DNA of 64,000 nucleotides. Origin: Bacillota bacterium. GTDB lineage: Bacteria; Bacillota; Clostridia; Oscillospirales; Ruminococcaceae. The notes under the pieces were generated by a model. That model saw nothing but the letters and a program-made list of their open reading frames with translations, was not told where the DNA came from and ran no database searches. How positions within the stretch are numbered: position 1 is the stretch's first letter; the number at the start of each line of letters is the position of its first letter. Shown here piece by piece: positions 7,601 to 15,595 of the stretch. Location: NCBI GenBank assembly GCA_023460035.1, contig JAEWRN010000030.1, positions 9,603 to 73,602 of the forward strand, in the 5' to 3' direction. The position numbers and the translations under genes are program-made.

Positions 7601-9229
7601 ATGACGTTTGAAGAAAAGCTGAAAAAGGTGCCCGCACCGCAGCTTTGGCAGGAGTATTGCGGCTTTCTGGATTTGAGCCTCGAAGAGTACATGGAAATTC
7701 AGCGGCGGCTATTGATGGAGCAGATTGAGCTGATGGCGGCCTGCCCGCTGGGCAAGCGCTTTTTTGACGACACGCCCCCCAAAACGGTGGAGGAGTTCCG
7801 CACACGGGTGCCGCTGACCAGCTTTGCCGATTATGCCGACGTGCTGCTTTCGCAGCGGGAAGAAATGCTGCCCGGCAAGCCGGTGGTGTGGCTGAAAACC
7901 ACCTGGGAGGGCGGCGATTTCCCGCACAAGTGCGCCCCTTACACCGAAAGCATGCTGGAAACCTATAAAAATAACCTGCTGGCAGCCCTGCTGCTTGCAA
8001 CCAGCACTGGGCGCGGCAAGGCCCATGTGCGCGCCAATGCGCGCGTGCTGTACAGCCTTGCGCCCATGCCGTATGCCACCGGCCTTTTCCCCGAGCTGAT
8101 TGACCCCGAACTGCATTTTCGCTTTTTGCCGCCGGTGCGCGAGGCGCGCAAGCTGTCGTTTGGCCAGCAAACCCGCCGCGGGTATACCATGGCCATGAAG
8201 CACGGCATGAACCTGTTTTTTGGCATGAGCAGTGTGCTGTACGGCGCGACGCGCAACCTGTCGCAGTTGCGCGGGGTCGCGGCTGAAAATGGCCGGCTGC
8301 GCTCGTTGCTTGGCATTAGCCCCCGCATGGCGTTTCGGTTTCTGCGCGGCACCTACCGCGCCCGGCGCGACGGCAGAAGCCTGCGCCCGTCCGACCTGTT
8401 TCACCTCGACGCGTTTGTCTGCGTGGGCACCGACACCACCCTGTATAAGGACGAGCTCGAAGAGGCGTGGGGCATTCGCCCGCTGGAGCTGGCCGGCGGT
8501 ACCGAGCCCACCTGCCTTGGCACCGAAACCTGGAGCAAAAACGGGCTGATGCTGTTCCCCGATGCCTGTTTTTACGAGTTTATCCCCGAATTTGAAATGC
8601 TGAAAAATTTAAAGGACCCCACCTACCAGCCGCGCACCTACCTGATGGACCAGCTGGTGGCGGGCCAAAAGTACGAGCTGGTTATTACCGTATTGCACGG
8701 CGGCGCGTTTTTGCGCTACCGCGTGGGGGATGTGTACCGCTGCCTGCGGCTGAAAAACCCGCAGGACGAGCTGGATTTCCCGCAGTTTGACTATGTCGAC
8801 CGCGTGCCCAATGTCATTGACATCGCGGGCTTTACCCGCATCACCGAGCGGGAGATCAACAGTGTAATCAGCCTGTCCGGCCTGCCGGTGGCAAACTGGT
8901 TTGCGGTAAAAGAGTACGACGAAAGCCGCCATTCGTTTTTGCACCTGTATGTCGAGTTGCAGCCAGAGGCCCGGCAAAGCCGCGCGCTCAGCAGCGAAAT
9001 CATCCGTGCGCACCTTGCGCTTTATTTTAACTATTACGACGGCGACTGCAAGGACCTTGAAAAGCTGCTGGGGGTTGACCCGGTCAGGGTCACCGTGCTG
9101 CCCTGCGGCACCGTACAGCGGTACGAGCAGGCGAGCGGCTGCCACCTGATGCGGGTGGGTGCCCCGCTGGAAGAGGTGCTGGACCTGCTGCGCATGCAGC
9201 AGGCGGGGGAAGCGGGTGACGGGCTATGA
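7601..9229 (+). CDS. GH3 family acyl-acid adenylase (GH3 auxin-responsive-promoter-like protein)
   Basis: 542 residues; ATG at 7601 follows AGGAGG (7587-7592). GH3 hallmarks in order: KTTWEGGDFPHKCAPYT near residue 100 at the position of the nucleotide-binding loop, FVCVGTDTTLY and LAGGTEPTCLGTETW before FYEFIPEFEM (the family's 'FEFIP' region), and YELVITVLHGGAFLRYRVGDVYR near 365 ('YElviTt..GlyRYr.GDv'), then a C-terminal cap with PNVIDIAGFTRITEREIN. Plant GH3 enzymes adenylate a carboxylic acid and join it to an amino acid; bacterial substrates are mostly unknown. The phosphate-binding loop lacks the usual Ser/Thr-Gly-rich form, so activity is uncertain. Its stop overlaps the start of the HD-GYP gene by 4 bp. 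Confidence 0.85.
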   Translation: MTFEEKLKKVPAPQLWQEYCGFLDLSLEEYMEIQRRLLMEQIELMAACPLGKRFFDDTPPKTVEEFRTRVPLTSFADYADVLLSQREEMLPGKPVVWLKTTWEGGDFPHKCAPYTESMLETYKNNLLAALLLATSTGRGKAHVRANARVLYSLAPMPYATGLFPELIDPELHFRFLPPVREARKLSFGQQTRRGYTMAMKHGMNLFFGMSSVLYGATRNLSQLRGVAAENGRLRSLLGISPRMAFRFLRGTYRARRDGRSLRPSDLFHLDAFVCVGTDTTLYKDELEEAWGIRPLELAGGTEPTCLGTETWSKNGLMLFPDACFYEFIPEFEMLKNLKDPTYQPRTYLMDQLVAGQKYELVITVLHGGAFLRYRVGDVYRCLRLKNPQDELDFPQFDYVDRVPNVIDIAGFTRITEREINSVISLSGLPVANWFAVKEYDESRHSFLHLYVELQPEARQSRALSSEIIRAHLALYFNYYDGDCKDLEKLLGVDPVRVTVLPCGTVQRYEQASGCHLMRVGAPLEEVLDLLRMQQAGEAGDGL

Positions 9230-11757
9230 CGCTGAACCAACGCCTGTTTATCATTGTGCCGCTGGTGTCGATGCTGCTGAACCTGTTTTTGTTTCTCGCG
9301 GTGCTCAGCGCCAAAAAAACAAGGCTGATTTATGCCTTTATGGGCCTGCTTGCCGGGTTTATGGCATGGTGCACCGGTTCGCTGTTCATGCGCATGACAC
9401 TGTACCCGGGGCCGGGGTTCTGGTATCAGGTGTCGATCATCGGCATTTTTGCCGTGCCCTACCTTATCTATAACTTCATCTACTTTTTCACCGACCAAAA
9501 GGGCACGTTTGTGCGTGGGGCGCTGTTTGTCTCGTGGGTCATCCTTGACGGGCTGAACCTTTTTAATATCTATATTCCCAACCCGCAGGTCATTGAAGTG
9601 GCGGGCGAGCGGCGGTTTGAGTACGAAATTTCCCCATTGATTGTACTGCCCATTTTAGTGGCGGTGTTCACGCTGTTTCTCGCCTGGCGCATGGCGTACC
9701 GCAGCGTCAAAGAGGACAGGGTACCTTTTTCGCAGTTTCAGCCCATGATTGTGGGTGTTGTCATCATGTTTATCGGCACGGTGGCGGCGGTATTGCCGCA
9801 AATGGTGTCGATGCCCAACGACACGTTTTCGTGCGGGGTCAACGCGCTGTGCCTGTATTATGCGCTGTACAAAAAGCGGCTCGTACAGTTGCGCAGCTTT
9901 GCGTCCAACGGCACGACCTACCTTGTGTCTGCGGTGTTTACCACGCTGTTGCTTGTGGTGTCTTTCGAGTGGGTAGACGGTTTTTACACCGCCCATTTTG
10001 CCGAGTACCTGCCGTATAAGACCATCGTGTTTGCCGTGGGTTTTTCCGTGCTCACCATGGCGGCGTTCAATTTGGTGCGCGCCTTAATGAGCAACCTGTT
10101 TGTCAAACGGCAAGAGACACAGGAGGCACAGCTGAAACAGTTTGGCGACGCGGTAAACAAGACGCTGAAGCTGGAAGAAGTGCTGGAAATTTACCGCAAT
10201 TATTTGCAGCAGACCATGCCCGGCTACACGGCGCGGGTGTTTTTGTATACGCCGGAAACCGGCGATTACCGGCTGAAGGACTGCACAAAAATAACGCTGC
10301 AACGCGGGGATGCCATTTCGCCCGACAACCCGCTGATCGGCTGGCTGAAACGCTACCGGCAGGGCATCAGCTGGCAGGATTTTCAGCGCACCCGCACCTG
10401 CCGCGCCATGTGGGACAAAGAGCGCCAGTACTTTGTACGCACGCAGGTAAACTTTATTTTGCCCATCGTCTGCGACAACGAGCTGACGGCCATCACGCTG
10501 TTTTCAGACGAGGTTGGCACCGAGCGCCCCCGCCCAATGGGCCTGAGGCAGATCGGCTTTTTAGAGTCGCTTTCTGCCGTGCTTTCGATGGCGCTCAAAA
10601 ACGCGTCGCTGTACGCCGCCATTGAGTTTAAGGCACAGCGCGACGCGCTGACCAACCTGTACAACCGCAGCTATTTTGAAGAGCAGATTCGGCGCGACTT
10701 TGAAAACTGCCGCCACGCCGACCTTGCGCTGCTGATGATCAGTTTTGATGATTTTCATTTATACAACGAGCTGTATGGCACACAGGAGGGAGACCGCATT
10801 TTGCGGCTGTTTGGCGAAAAGCTGGCGGGGCTTGTGGGCAGCCGCGGCACGGTGGCGCGCTATGGCGGCAAAGAGCTTGCGGCCAGCCTGCCGTTTTGCA
10901 CGGCACAAATTGCACAAAACTGCGCACAGCAGGCGCGCGAATGGCTACAGCAGCAGCTTGCGGCATCTGCCGAGCACACCCAGAAATTTTTGACCTTCAG
11001 CGCGGGCATTTGCTCGTACCCGCTGTCTGCCGCCAGTGTGGAGGAGCTGTTCACCTATGCCAACATGGCAGTGTACTCGGCAAAAACCAGCGGCAAAAAC
11101 CGCATTGTGCAGTATATGGCGCAAAGCGAACAGGACAAGGCAAACCAAAACCTGACCGAAAAGAGAGCCCTTGCCGAAAATTGTGCGGGCACTATTTACG
11201 CGCTTACGGCGGCCATTGATGCCAAGGACCACTACACCTTCAACCACTCGAATAATGTGGCGGAATATGCCGCGGCGCTGGCGGCGGCCATCCCGCTGGA
11301 CGCCGAGCATGTCGAGATTGTTCGGCAGGCGGGGCTGTTGCACGACATTGGCAAAATTGGCATCCCGGAGGCTATTTTGTCAAAAAAGGACGCGCTGACC
11401 GACGAAGAGTATGAAATCATGAAGCAGCATGTGGAGGGGTCAATCGCGATGATCCGCTACCTGCCCTCGCTGGATTATGTCATTCCCTCGGCCATTGGCC
11501 ACCACGAGCGGTGGGACGGCAAGGGTTACCCGCGCGGCATTGCGGGCGAGGCCATCCCCATTGGTGCGCGGTGCCTGTGCATTGCCGATTCGTTTGACGC
11601 GATGGTGACCCGGCGCAGTTACAAAAGTGCGATGAGCGTTGCCGACGCCCTGCAGGAGATTCGCCGCAACCTTGGCACCCAGTTTGACCCGCAGCTCGGC
11701 CAGCTGTTTATCCAGCTGGTAGAGGGGGGTAAAATCACCCCGCACACAGAAAAATAA
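9226..11757 (+). CDS. 7TM receptor with GAF, degenerate GGDEF and HD-GYP domains (cyclic dinucleotide phosphodiesterase)
   Basis: 843 residues, ATGA overlap with the GH3 gene. Residues 1-290 contain about seven or eight hydrophobic helices like the N-terminal 7TM region of histidine-kinase-type receptors, followed by a GAF-like segment (about 300-460). A GGDEF domain (about 465-630) has YGGKEL at 546-551 in place of GG(D/E)EF: the catalytic acidic residue is lysine, so cyclase activity is unlikely. The HD-GYP domain (about 655-835) looks complete: HDIGKIGIP with His706-Asp707, HHERWDGKGYP with GYP at 767-769, and AIGHH, CIADSFDAM, consistent with a metal-dependent phosphodiesterase of c-di-GMP or cGAMP. 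Likely a membrane sensor regulating a cyclic dinucleotide, possibly in response to a lipid made or bound by the upstream proteins. Confidence 0.9.
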   Translation: MTLNQRLFIIVPLVSMLLNLFLFLAVLSAKKTRLIYAFMGLLAGFMAWCTGSLFMRMTLYPGPGFWYQVSIIGIFAVPYLIYNFIYFFTDQKGTFVRGALFVSWVILDGLNLFNIYIPNPQVIEVAGERRFEYEISPLIVLPILVAVFTLFLAWRMAYRSVKEDRVPFSQFQPMIVGVVIMFIGTVAAVLPQMVSMPNDTFSCGVNALCLYYALYKKRLVQLRSFASNGTTYLVSAVFTTLLLVVSFEWVDGFYTAHFAEYLPYKTIVFAVGFSVLTMAAFNLVRALMSNLFVKRQETQEAQLKQFGDAVNKTLKLEEVLEIYRNYLQQTMPGYTARVFLYTPETGDYRLKDCTKITLQRGDAISPDNPLIGWLKRYRQGISWQDFQRTRTCRAMWDKERQYFVRTQVNFILPIVCDNELTAITLFSDEVGTERPRPMGLRQIGFLESLSAVLSMALKNASLYAAIEFKAQRDALTNLYNRSYFEEQIRRDFENCRHADLALLMISFDDFHLYNELYGTQEGDRILRLFGEKLAGLVGSRGTVARYGGKELAASLPFCTAQIAQNCAQQAREWLQQQLAASAEHTQKFLTFSAGICSYPLSAASVEELFTYANMAVYSAKTSGKNRIVQYMAQSEQDKANQNLTEKRALAENCAGTIYALTAAIDAKDHYTFNHSNNVAEYAAALAAAIPLDAEHVEIVRQAGLLHDIGKIGIPEAILSKKDALTDEEYEIMKQHVEGSIAMIRYLPSLDYVIPSAIGHHERWDGKGYPRGIAGEAIPIGARCLCIADSFDAMVTRRSYKSAMSVADALQEIRRNLGTQFDPQLGQLFIQLVEGGKITPHTEK

Positions 11758-11763
11758 AAGGCA

Positions 11764-11812
11764 AAAAGCCCCCGTGCAAACGGCCACAACGGCCAGTTGC
11801 ACGGGGGCTTTT
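11764..11812. terminator. Bidirectional terminator
   Basis: AAAAGCCCCCGTGCAA / TTGCACGGGGGCTTTT, a 16-bp stem capped by a CGGCC..GGCC dyad, between converging genes. Confidence 0.9.
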
Positions 11813-11876
11813 ATCTGTTGCTAAAATACAAATAGTATTTTAAATAAACGGTAATACAAAATACTGTCGGCCACAG

Positions 11877-12446
11877 CTAAAACGAAACCGGGTTATCGCG
11901 CACCACATCGGCCGCCTCCAGCCGGTACCACTGGCAGGGCCAAGTGCGGGTGTGGTCATAGCTTTCATAGCTGCCCTCGTGGTCTGGCACAAAACCGGAG
12001 GCCCGCAGCACCTTGCCGCTGGCGGGGTTGGCCGTCGCGTGGCAGGCAATAAAACGTTCGGCCCCGCCGGCATCCACAAGGTAGGCCAGTGCGGCTTTCA
12101 GCGCTTCGCGCGCAAACCCCTGCCCCTGCGCGTTTTGGGCAATAGAATAGCCGGGCTCCGGCGTGCCGTCGTGCAGGATGCAGCCTACTGAACCCACCAG
12201 TTCGCCGGTGTCACGGCGGCAGATGGCCCAGTTATAGGTGTCGGGTTCTTCCTCATAGGCAAACACCCAGTCGCGCAACAGGGTGGCTGTTTCAGCCGCG
12301 CTTTCATGCGGGTTCCACCGCATAAAACGAATGTAATCGCCATGGGAGGCCCAGCCGCCAAACATGGGGGCTGCATCAGCAACTGTAAAACGCCGCAGCA
12401 AAAGCCTTGGCGTAGTAATAGGCCGGGTACCGGGGTCGCTGTGCAT
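11877..12446 (-). CDS. RimJ/RimL-type GNAT N-acetyltransferase (copy 1)
   Basis: 189 residues. GNAT features: TPRLLLRRFTVADA at the N terminus, GELVGSVGC on strand 4, then the acetyl-CoA loop AQGQGFAREALKA and a GKVLRASGFVPDHEG C-terminal strand. The family acetylates N-terminal amines of proteins or small molecules. The ATG at 12446 is 8 nt from AAGGAG on the minus strand; the earlier GTG at 12455 overlaps the ribosome-binding site. It is a paralogue of the gene at 13794-14369, from which it is separated by hflX, all on the minus strand. Confidence 0.85.
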   Translation of the reverse strand: MHSDPGTRPITTPRLLLRRFTVADAAPMFGGWASHGDYIRFMRWNPHESAAETATLLRDWVFAYEEEPDTYNWAICRRDTGELVGSVGCILHDGTPEPGYSIAQNAQGQGFAREALKAALAYLVDAGGAERFIACHATANPASGKVLRASGFVPDHEGSYESYDHTRTWPCQWYRLEAADVVRDNPVSF

Positions 12447-12493
12447 CACAATCACTCCTTTTTGGGCAGGGCCTTGCCTGCGCGGTAAAGTAG

Positions 12494-13744
12494 TTAATCT
12501 TTCAACAAATAGGGCTCAAACAGGTGGAAACTGCGGCGGTCCACAATGCCGCTCACATAAACGCCGTTGTCGCGGTACTCCTGCTGCTGCACGCTGCCGT
12601 CGTTGCGCAGGGTGTTCAGCAGCGACAGTTTGTCGTAGGGCAAAAGCAGCTCCAGCCGGCACACGCGCCCGGCAAGGCGGGTCTCAATCAGCTCCAGCAG
12701 CGCGTCAATGCCCTCGCCCGTCAGGGCGGACACCATCACCCCGCCCGGCACGGCGACATGCATGCGGTCGCATTTGTTGTAAACGATAATCGTCTCGTTT
12801 TCCTGCGCGCCAATTTCGGCCAGCACTTCCTGCGTGACATGTAGTTGTTCTTCGCGCAGCGGGTCGGCCGCATCGGCCACGCGCAGCACAAGGTCGGCGT
12901 AGGCCGCTTCTTCCAGTGTGGATTTAAACGCCTCCACCAACCCGTGCGGCAACCGGCTGACAAAGCCGACGGTGTCGACAAAAATCACCGTCTGCCCGCC
13001 CGGCAGCGTCATTTTGCGGGCAGTGGGGTCTAAGGTCGCAAACAGCTGGTCTTTCGTTTCCACCTCGGCGCCGCAAATGCGGTTCAGCAGGCTGGATTTG
13101 CCCACGTTCGTATAGCCCACCAGCGCAATCACCGGCACTTCGGCCCGGCTGCGGCTGCGGCGGGTCTGCGCGCGGCGCTGCTCAATGTCGGCCAGCTTTT
13201 CTTCAATCATGTCAATGCGGCGGCGCAAATGCCGGCGGTCATATTCCAGCTTGCTTTCACCGGCACCACGGCGCGCACCGCCGCCGCCACCGCCGCCACC
13301 GCCCTGGCGTGACAGCCCCTCGCGCAGGCCGGCAAGGCGCGGCAGGCGGTAACGCAGCGTGGCAAGCTCTGTTTGCAGCTTGCCCTCGTTTGTCACCGCG
13401 CGCGCGGCAAATATTTCAAGAATCAGCATGGTGCGGTCAATCACCGGCACATCTAAAAGGTCCTCTAAGTTTTTAATCTGGGTGCCGGTCAGCTCGTCGT
13501 CAAAAATGCAAAGGTCAATCTCGTGCTCGGCGCAAAGGCTGCGCGCCTCTTCCAGCCGGCCCACACCAAGGTAGCTGCCGCTGTCCGGCGTATCGCGTTT
13601 TTGCACCACCTCAAACAGTACTTCCATCTCGGCACTTTCGGCAAGGGCCCCAAGCTCCGCAAGGCTGCGGTCAATGTCCCGGGTGCCGCAGTCGGCGGCA
13701 AACAGGGCGGCACGGGTTTTGCGTTCGGTCAAAATATCCTGCAT
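12494..13744 (-). CDS. hflX: Ribosome-associated GTPase HflX
   Basis: 416 residues. The N-terminal HflX domain has GSYLGVGRLEEA and IFDDELTGTQIKNLED, followed by DRTMLILEIFAARA and ELATLRYRLPRL. The G domain shows G1 GYTNVGKSS, the switch-I/G2 region FATLDPTARK, G3 DTVGF, and G4 YNKCD. HflX splits stalled or hibernating ribosomes. The ATG at 13744 is taken because GGAGG precedes it; ATGs at 13771/13774 lack a site. Odd feature: a run of nine consecutive glycines in the glycine-rich linker (SRQ-Gly9-ARRGAGE), encoded by a GGC/GGT repeat tract. Flanked on both sides by GNAT genes on the same strand. Confidence 0.95.
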   Translation of the reverse strand: MQDILTERKTRAALFAADCGTRDIDRSLAELGALAESAEMEVLFEVVQKRDTPDSGSYLGVGRLEEARSLCAEHEIDLCIFDDELTGTQIKNLEDLLDVPVIDRTMLILEIFAARAVTNEGKLQTELATLRYRLPRLAGLREGLSRQGGGGGGGGGARRGAGESKLEYDRRHLRRRIDMIEEKLADIEQRRAQTRRSRSRAEVPVIALVGYTNVGKSSLLNRICGAEVETKDQLFATLDPTARKMTLPGGQTVIFVDTVGFVSRLPHGLVEAFKSTLEEAAYADLVLRVADAADPLREEQLHVTQEVLAEIGAQENETIIVYNKCDRMHVAVPGGVMVSALTGEGIDALLELIETRLAGRVCRLELLLPYDKLSLLNTLRNDGSVQQQEYRDNGVYVSGIVDRRSFHLFEPYLLKD

Positions 13745-13793
13745 AGAACCTCCAAGTCCATCATTGGTCATCATATAAAAGAAAATTTAAATC

Positions 13794-14369
13794 TTAAAAG
13801 AAAACGGGTATATCGGCTTTAAACTGTGCGGCATCCAGCCGGCAGGCAAAGCTGGGCCAGCGGCGGGTGTGGTCATTGCTCTCGTGTACCTCTTCATGGT
13901 CGTGGACAAAGCCCACCCGGCGCAGCACCTTGCCGCTTGCGGTGTTTTCTTTTGCGTATTCGGCCCAAAACACTTCGGCACCCGCCGCCTGCACCATATA
14001 ATCCAGCATGCCCACCAGTGCTTCGTGCGCATAGCCCTGCCCTGCGGCACTGCGGGCAAACACATAGCCGGGGTGCGGGTTTTCGTCCCCGTCGTGGAAA
14101 TTGCAGCAGATTGAGCCAATCAATTCGCCGCTGCTTTTTAAGCACACCGCCCAGCGGTAGGCGGGAGGCATTTCGTCGTATTTTGCGATCCACGGGCGCA
14201 AAAAGTCAATGCTGTCCTTCACGGTTTCGTGCGGGTTCCACAGCAAATACCGCACCTGCTGCGCATCGCTGGCCCAGCCGTCAAACATGGATTTTGCATC
14301 TGCAAGGGTAAAGCGCCGCAGCAAAAGCCGCGGGGTGGTAATGGGCCGGGTGCCGGGTTGGCAGCGCAT
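13794..14369 (-). CDS. RimJ/RimL-type GNAT N-acetyltransferase (copy 2)
   Basis: 191 residues. Same architecture as the gene at 11877-12446: PGTRPITTPRLLLRRFT at the start, SGELIGSICCNFHDG, the acetyl-CoA loop AAGQGYAHEALVG, SGKVLRRVGFVHDHEE and a closing DHTRRWPSF. The N-terminal 20 residues of both copies are almost identical while the middles have diverged, so they arose by duplication and probably act on different substrates. Start ATG at 14369 is preceded by GAGG. It is likely the first gene of a minus-strand unit with hflX (50 bp downstream) and perhaps copy 1. Confidence 0.85.
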   Translation of the reverse strand: MRCQPGTRPITTPRLLLRRFTLADAKSMFDGWASDAQQVRYLLWNPHETVKDSIDFLRPWIAKYDEMPPAYRWAVCLKSSGELIGSICCNFHDGDENPHPGYVFARSAAGQGYAHEALVGMLDYMVQAAGAEVFWAEYAKENTASGKVLRRVGFVHDHEEVHESNDHTRRWPSFACRLDAAQFKADIPVFF

Positions 14370-14488
14370 AAGGGGTCGCCTCGTTTCCGTTGTTTGAATT
14401 ATCCACTATTGTAAGCGTAAACACATAAAAAAGCAACCGGCACAGCGCGGCACAAACGCTTGCGGGCTGCGGCTTTGCACCGCACCGC

Positions 14489-14516
14489 TTTACACTTGCT
14501 TTACAAAAAGTATACA
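14489..14516 (+). promoter_or_regulatory. PhoP-type operator: three direct repeats with 11-bp period
   Basis: TTTACA (14489), TTTACA (14500) and TATACA (14511), each separated by 5 nt, match the TT(A/T)ACA direct-repeat PhoP boxes that activate pst promoters in Bacillus. They lie just upstream of the pstS promoter, as an activator site should. Confidence 0.7.
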
Positions 14517-14545
14517 CAACGCTGGTTTTTGTAAAAATGGGGGCT

Positions 14546-14554
14546 TGGTACAAT
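14546..14554 (+). promoter_or_regulatory. Extended -10 promoter of pstS
   Basis: TGG-TACAAT is an extended -10 element; no good -35 hexamer lies at 17 bp, which fits an activator-dependent promoter under the PhoP boxes 30-60 bp upstream. Confidence 0.6.
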
Positions 14555-14626
14555 AAGGCCGCAGACAAAAATTTGTACTGTGGTTTACAAACGTGTTGAA
14601 CGACGAAAGGAAAAGGGATCAGCTTT

Positions 14627-15502
14627 ATGAAAAAAATCATCTCGCTTGGCGTAGTTCTGGCCTTTGCAGCGGCAATGCTTGCCGGCTGCGGCAGCGCTTC
14701 CAGCAGCACCCCCGCCGCGGCAACTGCCGCCCCCGCCGCCTCGTCCTCCCAGGCAGCGGCAGCACTGACCGGCTCGGTTGGCACCAACGGTTCCACCTCA
14801 ATGGAAAAAGTCATCGGTGGTCTGTCTGAAGCATTCATGGAAAACAACTCCGGCGTGAAAGTGACTTATGACCCCACTGGTTCGGGCACCGGCATCCAGG
14901 CTGTCATCGACGGCACGACCGACCTTGGCCTGTCCTCCCGCGCACTGAAAGATGAAGAGAAGGCCGAGGGTCTGACCTCGAAAACCGTTGCACTGGACGG
15001 CATTGCCATCATTGTAAACAACGACAACCCTGTCGAGAACCTCACCATCCAGCAGATCGCCGACATCGCGACCGGCAAGATCACCAACTGGAAAGACGTT
15101 GGCGGCAATGACAGCGAGATCGTTATGGAAGGCCGTGAGGCCGGCAGCGGCACCCGCGACGGCTTCGAGAGCATCGTCGGCGTGAAAGACGAGTGCAAAT
15201 ACGCGAACGAGTCCACCTCCACCGGTGCGGTCATCGCAAACGTCACCTCGAACCCCAATGCCATTGGCTACGCCAGCCTGTCGGCGGTGGATAACACCGT
15301 GAAAGCCATTCAGGTCGAGGGTGTCACCGCCAGCGAAGCGACCGTGCTGGACGGCACCTACAAAATTCAGCGCCCGTTCATCTTCGTGCTGAAAGAGGGC
15401 GCGACCCTCAGCGAAGCCTCTCAGGCATTCCTTGATTTCGCCCTGAGCAAAGACGCCGCAGACATCATCACCAATGCAGGCGCAGTACCTGTGGCGAAAT
15501 AA
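14627..15502 (+). CDS. pstS: Phosphate ABC transporter substrate-binding lipoprotein PstS
   Basis: 291 residues. Signal peptide of a lipoprotein with lipobox LAGC (Cys21), then an Ala/Ser/Pro linker. The mature protein has the PstS phosphate-binding signatures GSVGTNGSTSMEKVI, DPTGSGTGIQAVIDGT and EAGSGTRDGFES, with the Ser/Thr and Asp/Arg residues that contact orthophosphate. It captures phosphate outside the membrane for PstCA. First gene of pstSCAB; a strong dyad separates it from pstC. Confidence 0.95.
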   Translation: MKKIISLGVVLAFAAAMLAGCGSASSSTPAAATAAPAASSSQAAAALTGSVGTNGSTSMEKVIGGLSEAFMENNSGVKVTYDPTGSGTGIQAVIDGTTDLGLSSRALKDEEKAEGLTSKTVALDGIAIIVNNDNPVENLTIQQIADIATGKITNWKDVGGNDSEIVMEGREAGSGTRDGFESIVGVKDECKYANESTSTGAVIANVTSNPNAIGYASLSAVDNTVKAIQVEGVTASEATVLDGTYKIQRPFIFVLKEGATLSEASQAFLDFALSKDAADIITNAGAVPVAK

Positions 15503-15540
15503 ACATTGCAAAATAAACGGCCACCGGCCGCGTAATCCAC

Positions 15541-15578
15541 GGAATTCCCCGGGGCCAAATTGGCCGCGGGGAAATTCC
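15541..15578 (+). other. Intercistronic stem-loop between pstS and pstC
   Basis: GGAATTCCCC and GGGGAAATTCC pair around an inner GGCC-AAATT-GGCC hairpin. There is no T run, so it is more likely an mRNA-stabilising or processing structure that raises pstS message relative to the permease genes than a terminator. Confidence 0.6.
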
Positions 15579-15595
15579 CGTATCGGAGGAACGCT

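Noticed and set aside
6693..8000. 435-codon minus-strand ORF
   Set aside because: Shadow of the degV/methyltransferase-like/GH3 genes, caused by high GC content; low-complexity Ala/Pro/Arg composition and no domain.
11833..11862. AGTATTTT...AAAATACT dyad downstream of the GNAT gene
   Set aside because: Purely AT stem without tail and beside a much stronger bidirectional terminator.
13281..13307. Possible sequence error or frameshift in the HflX glycine tract
   Set aside because: Reading frame and conserved domains continue on both sides; glycine-rich linkers occur at this place in HflX.
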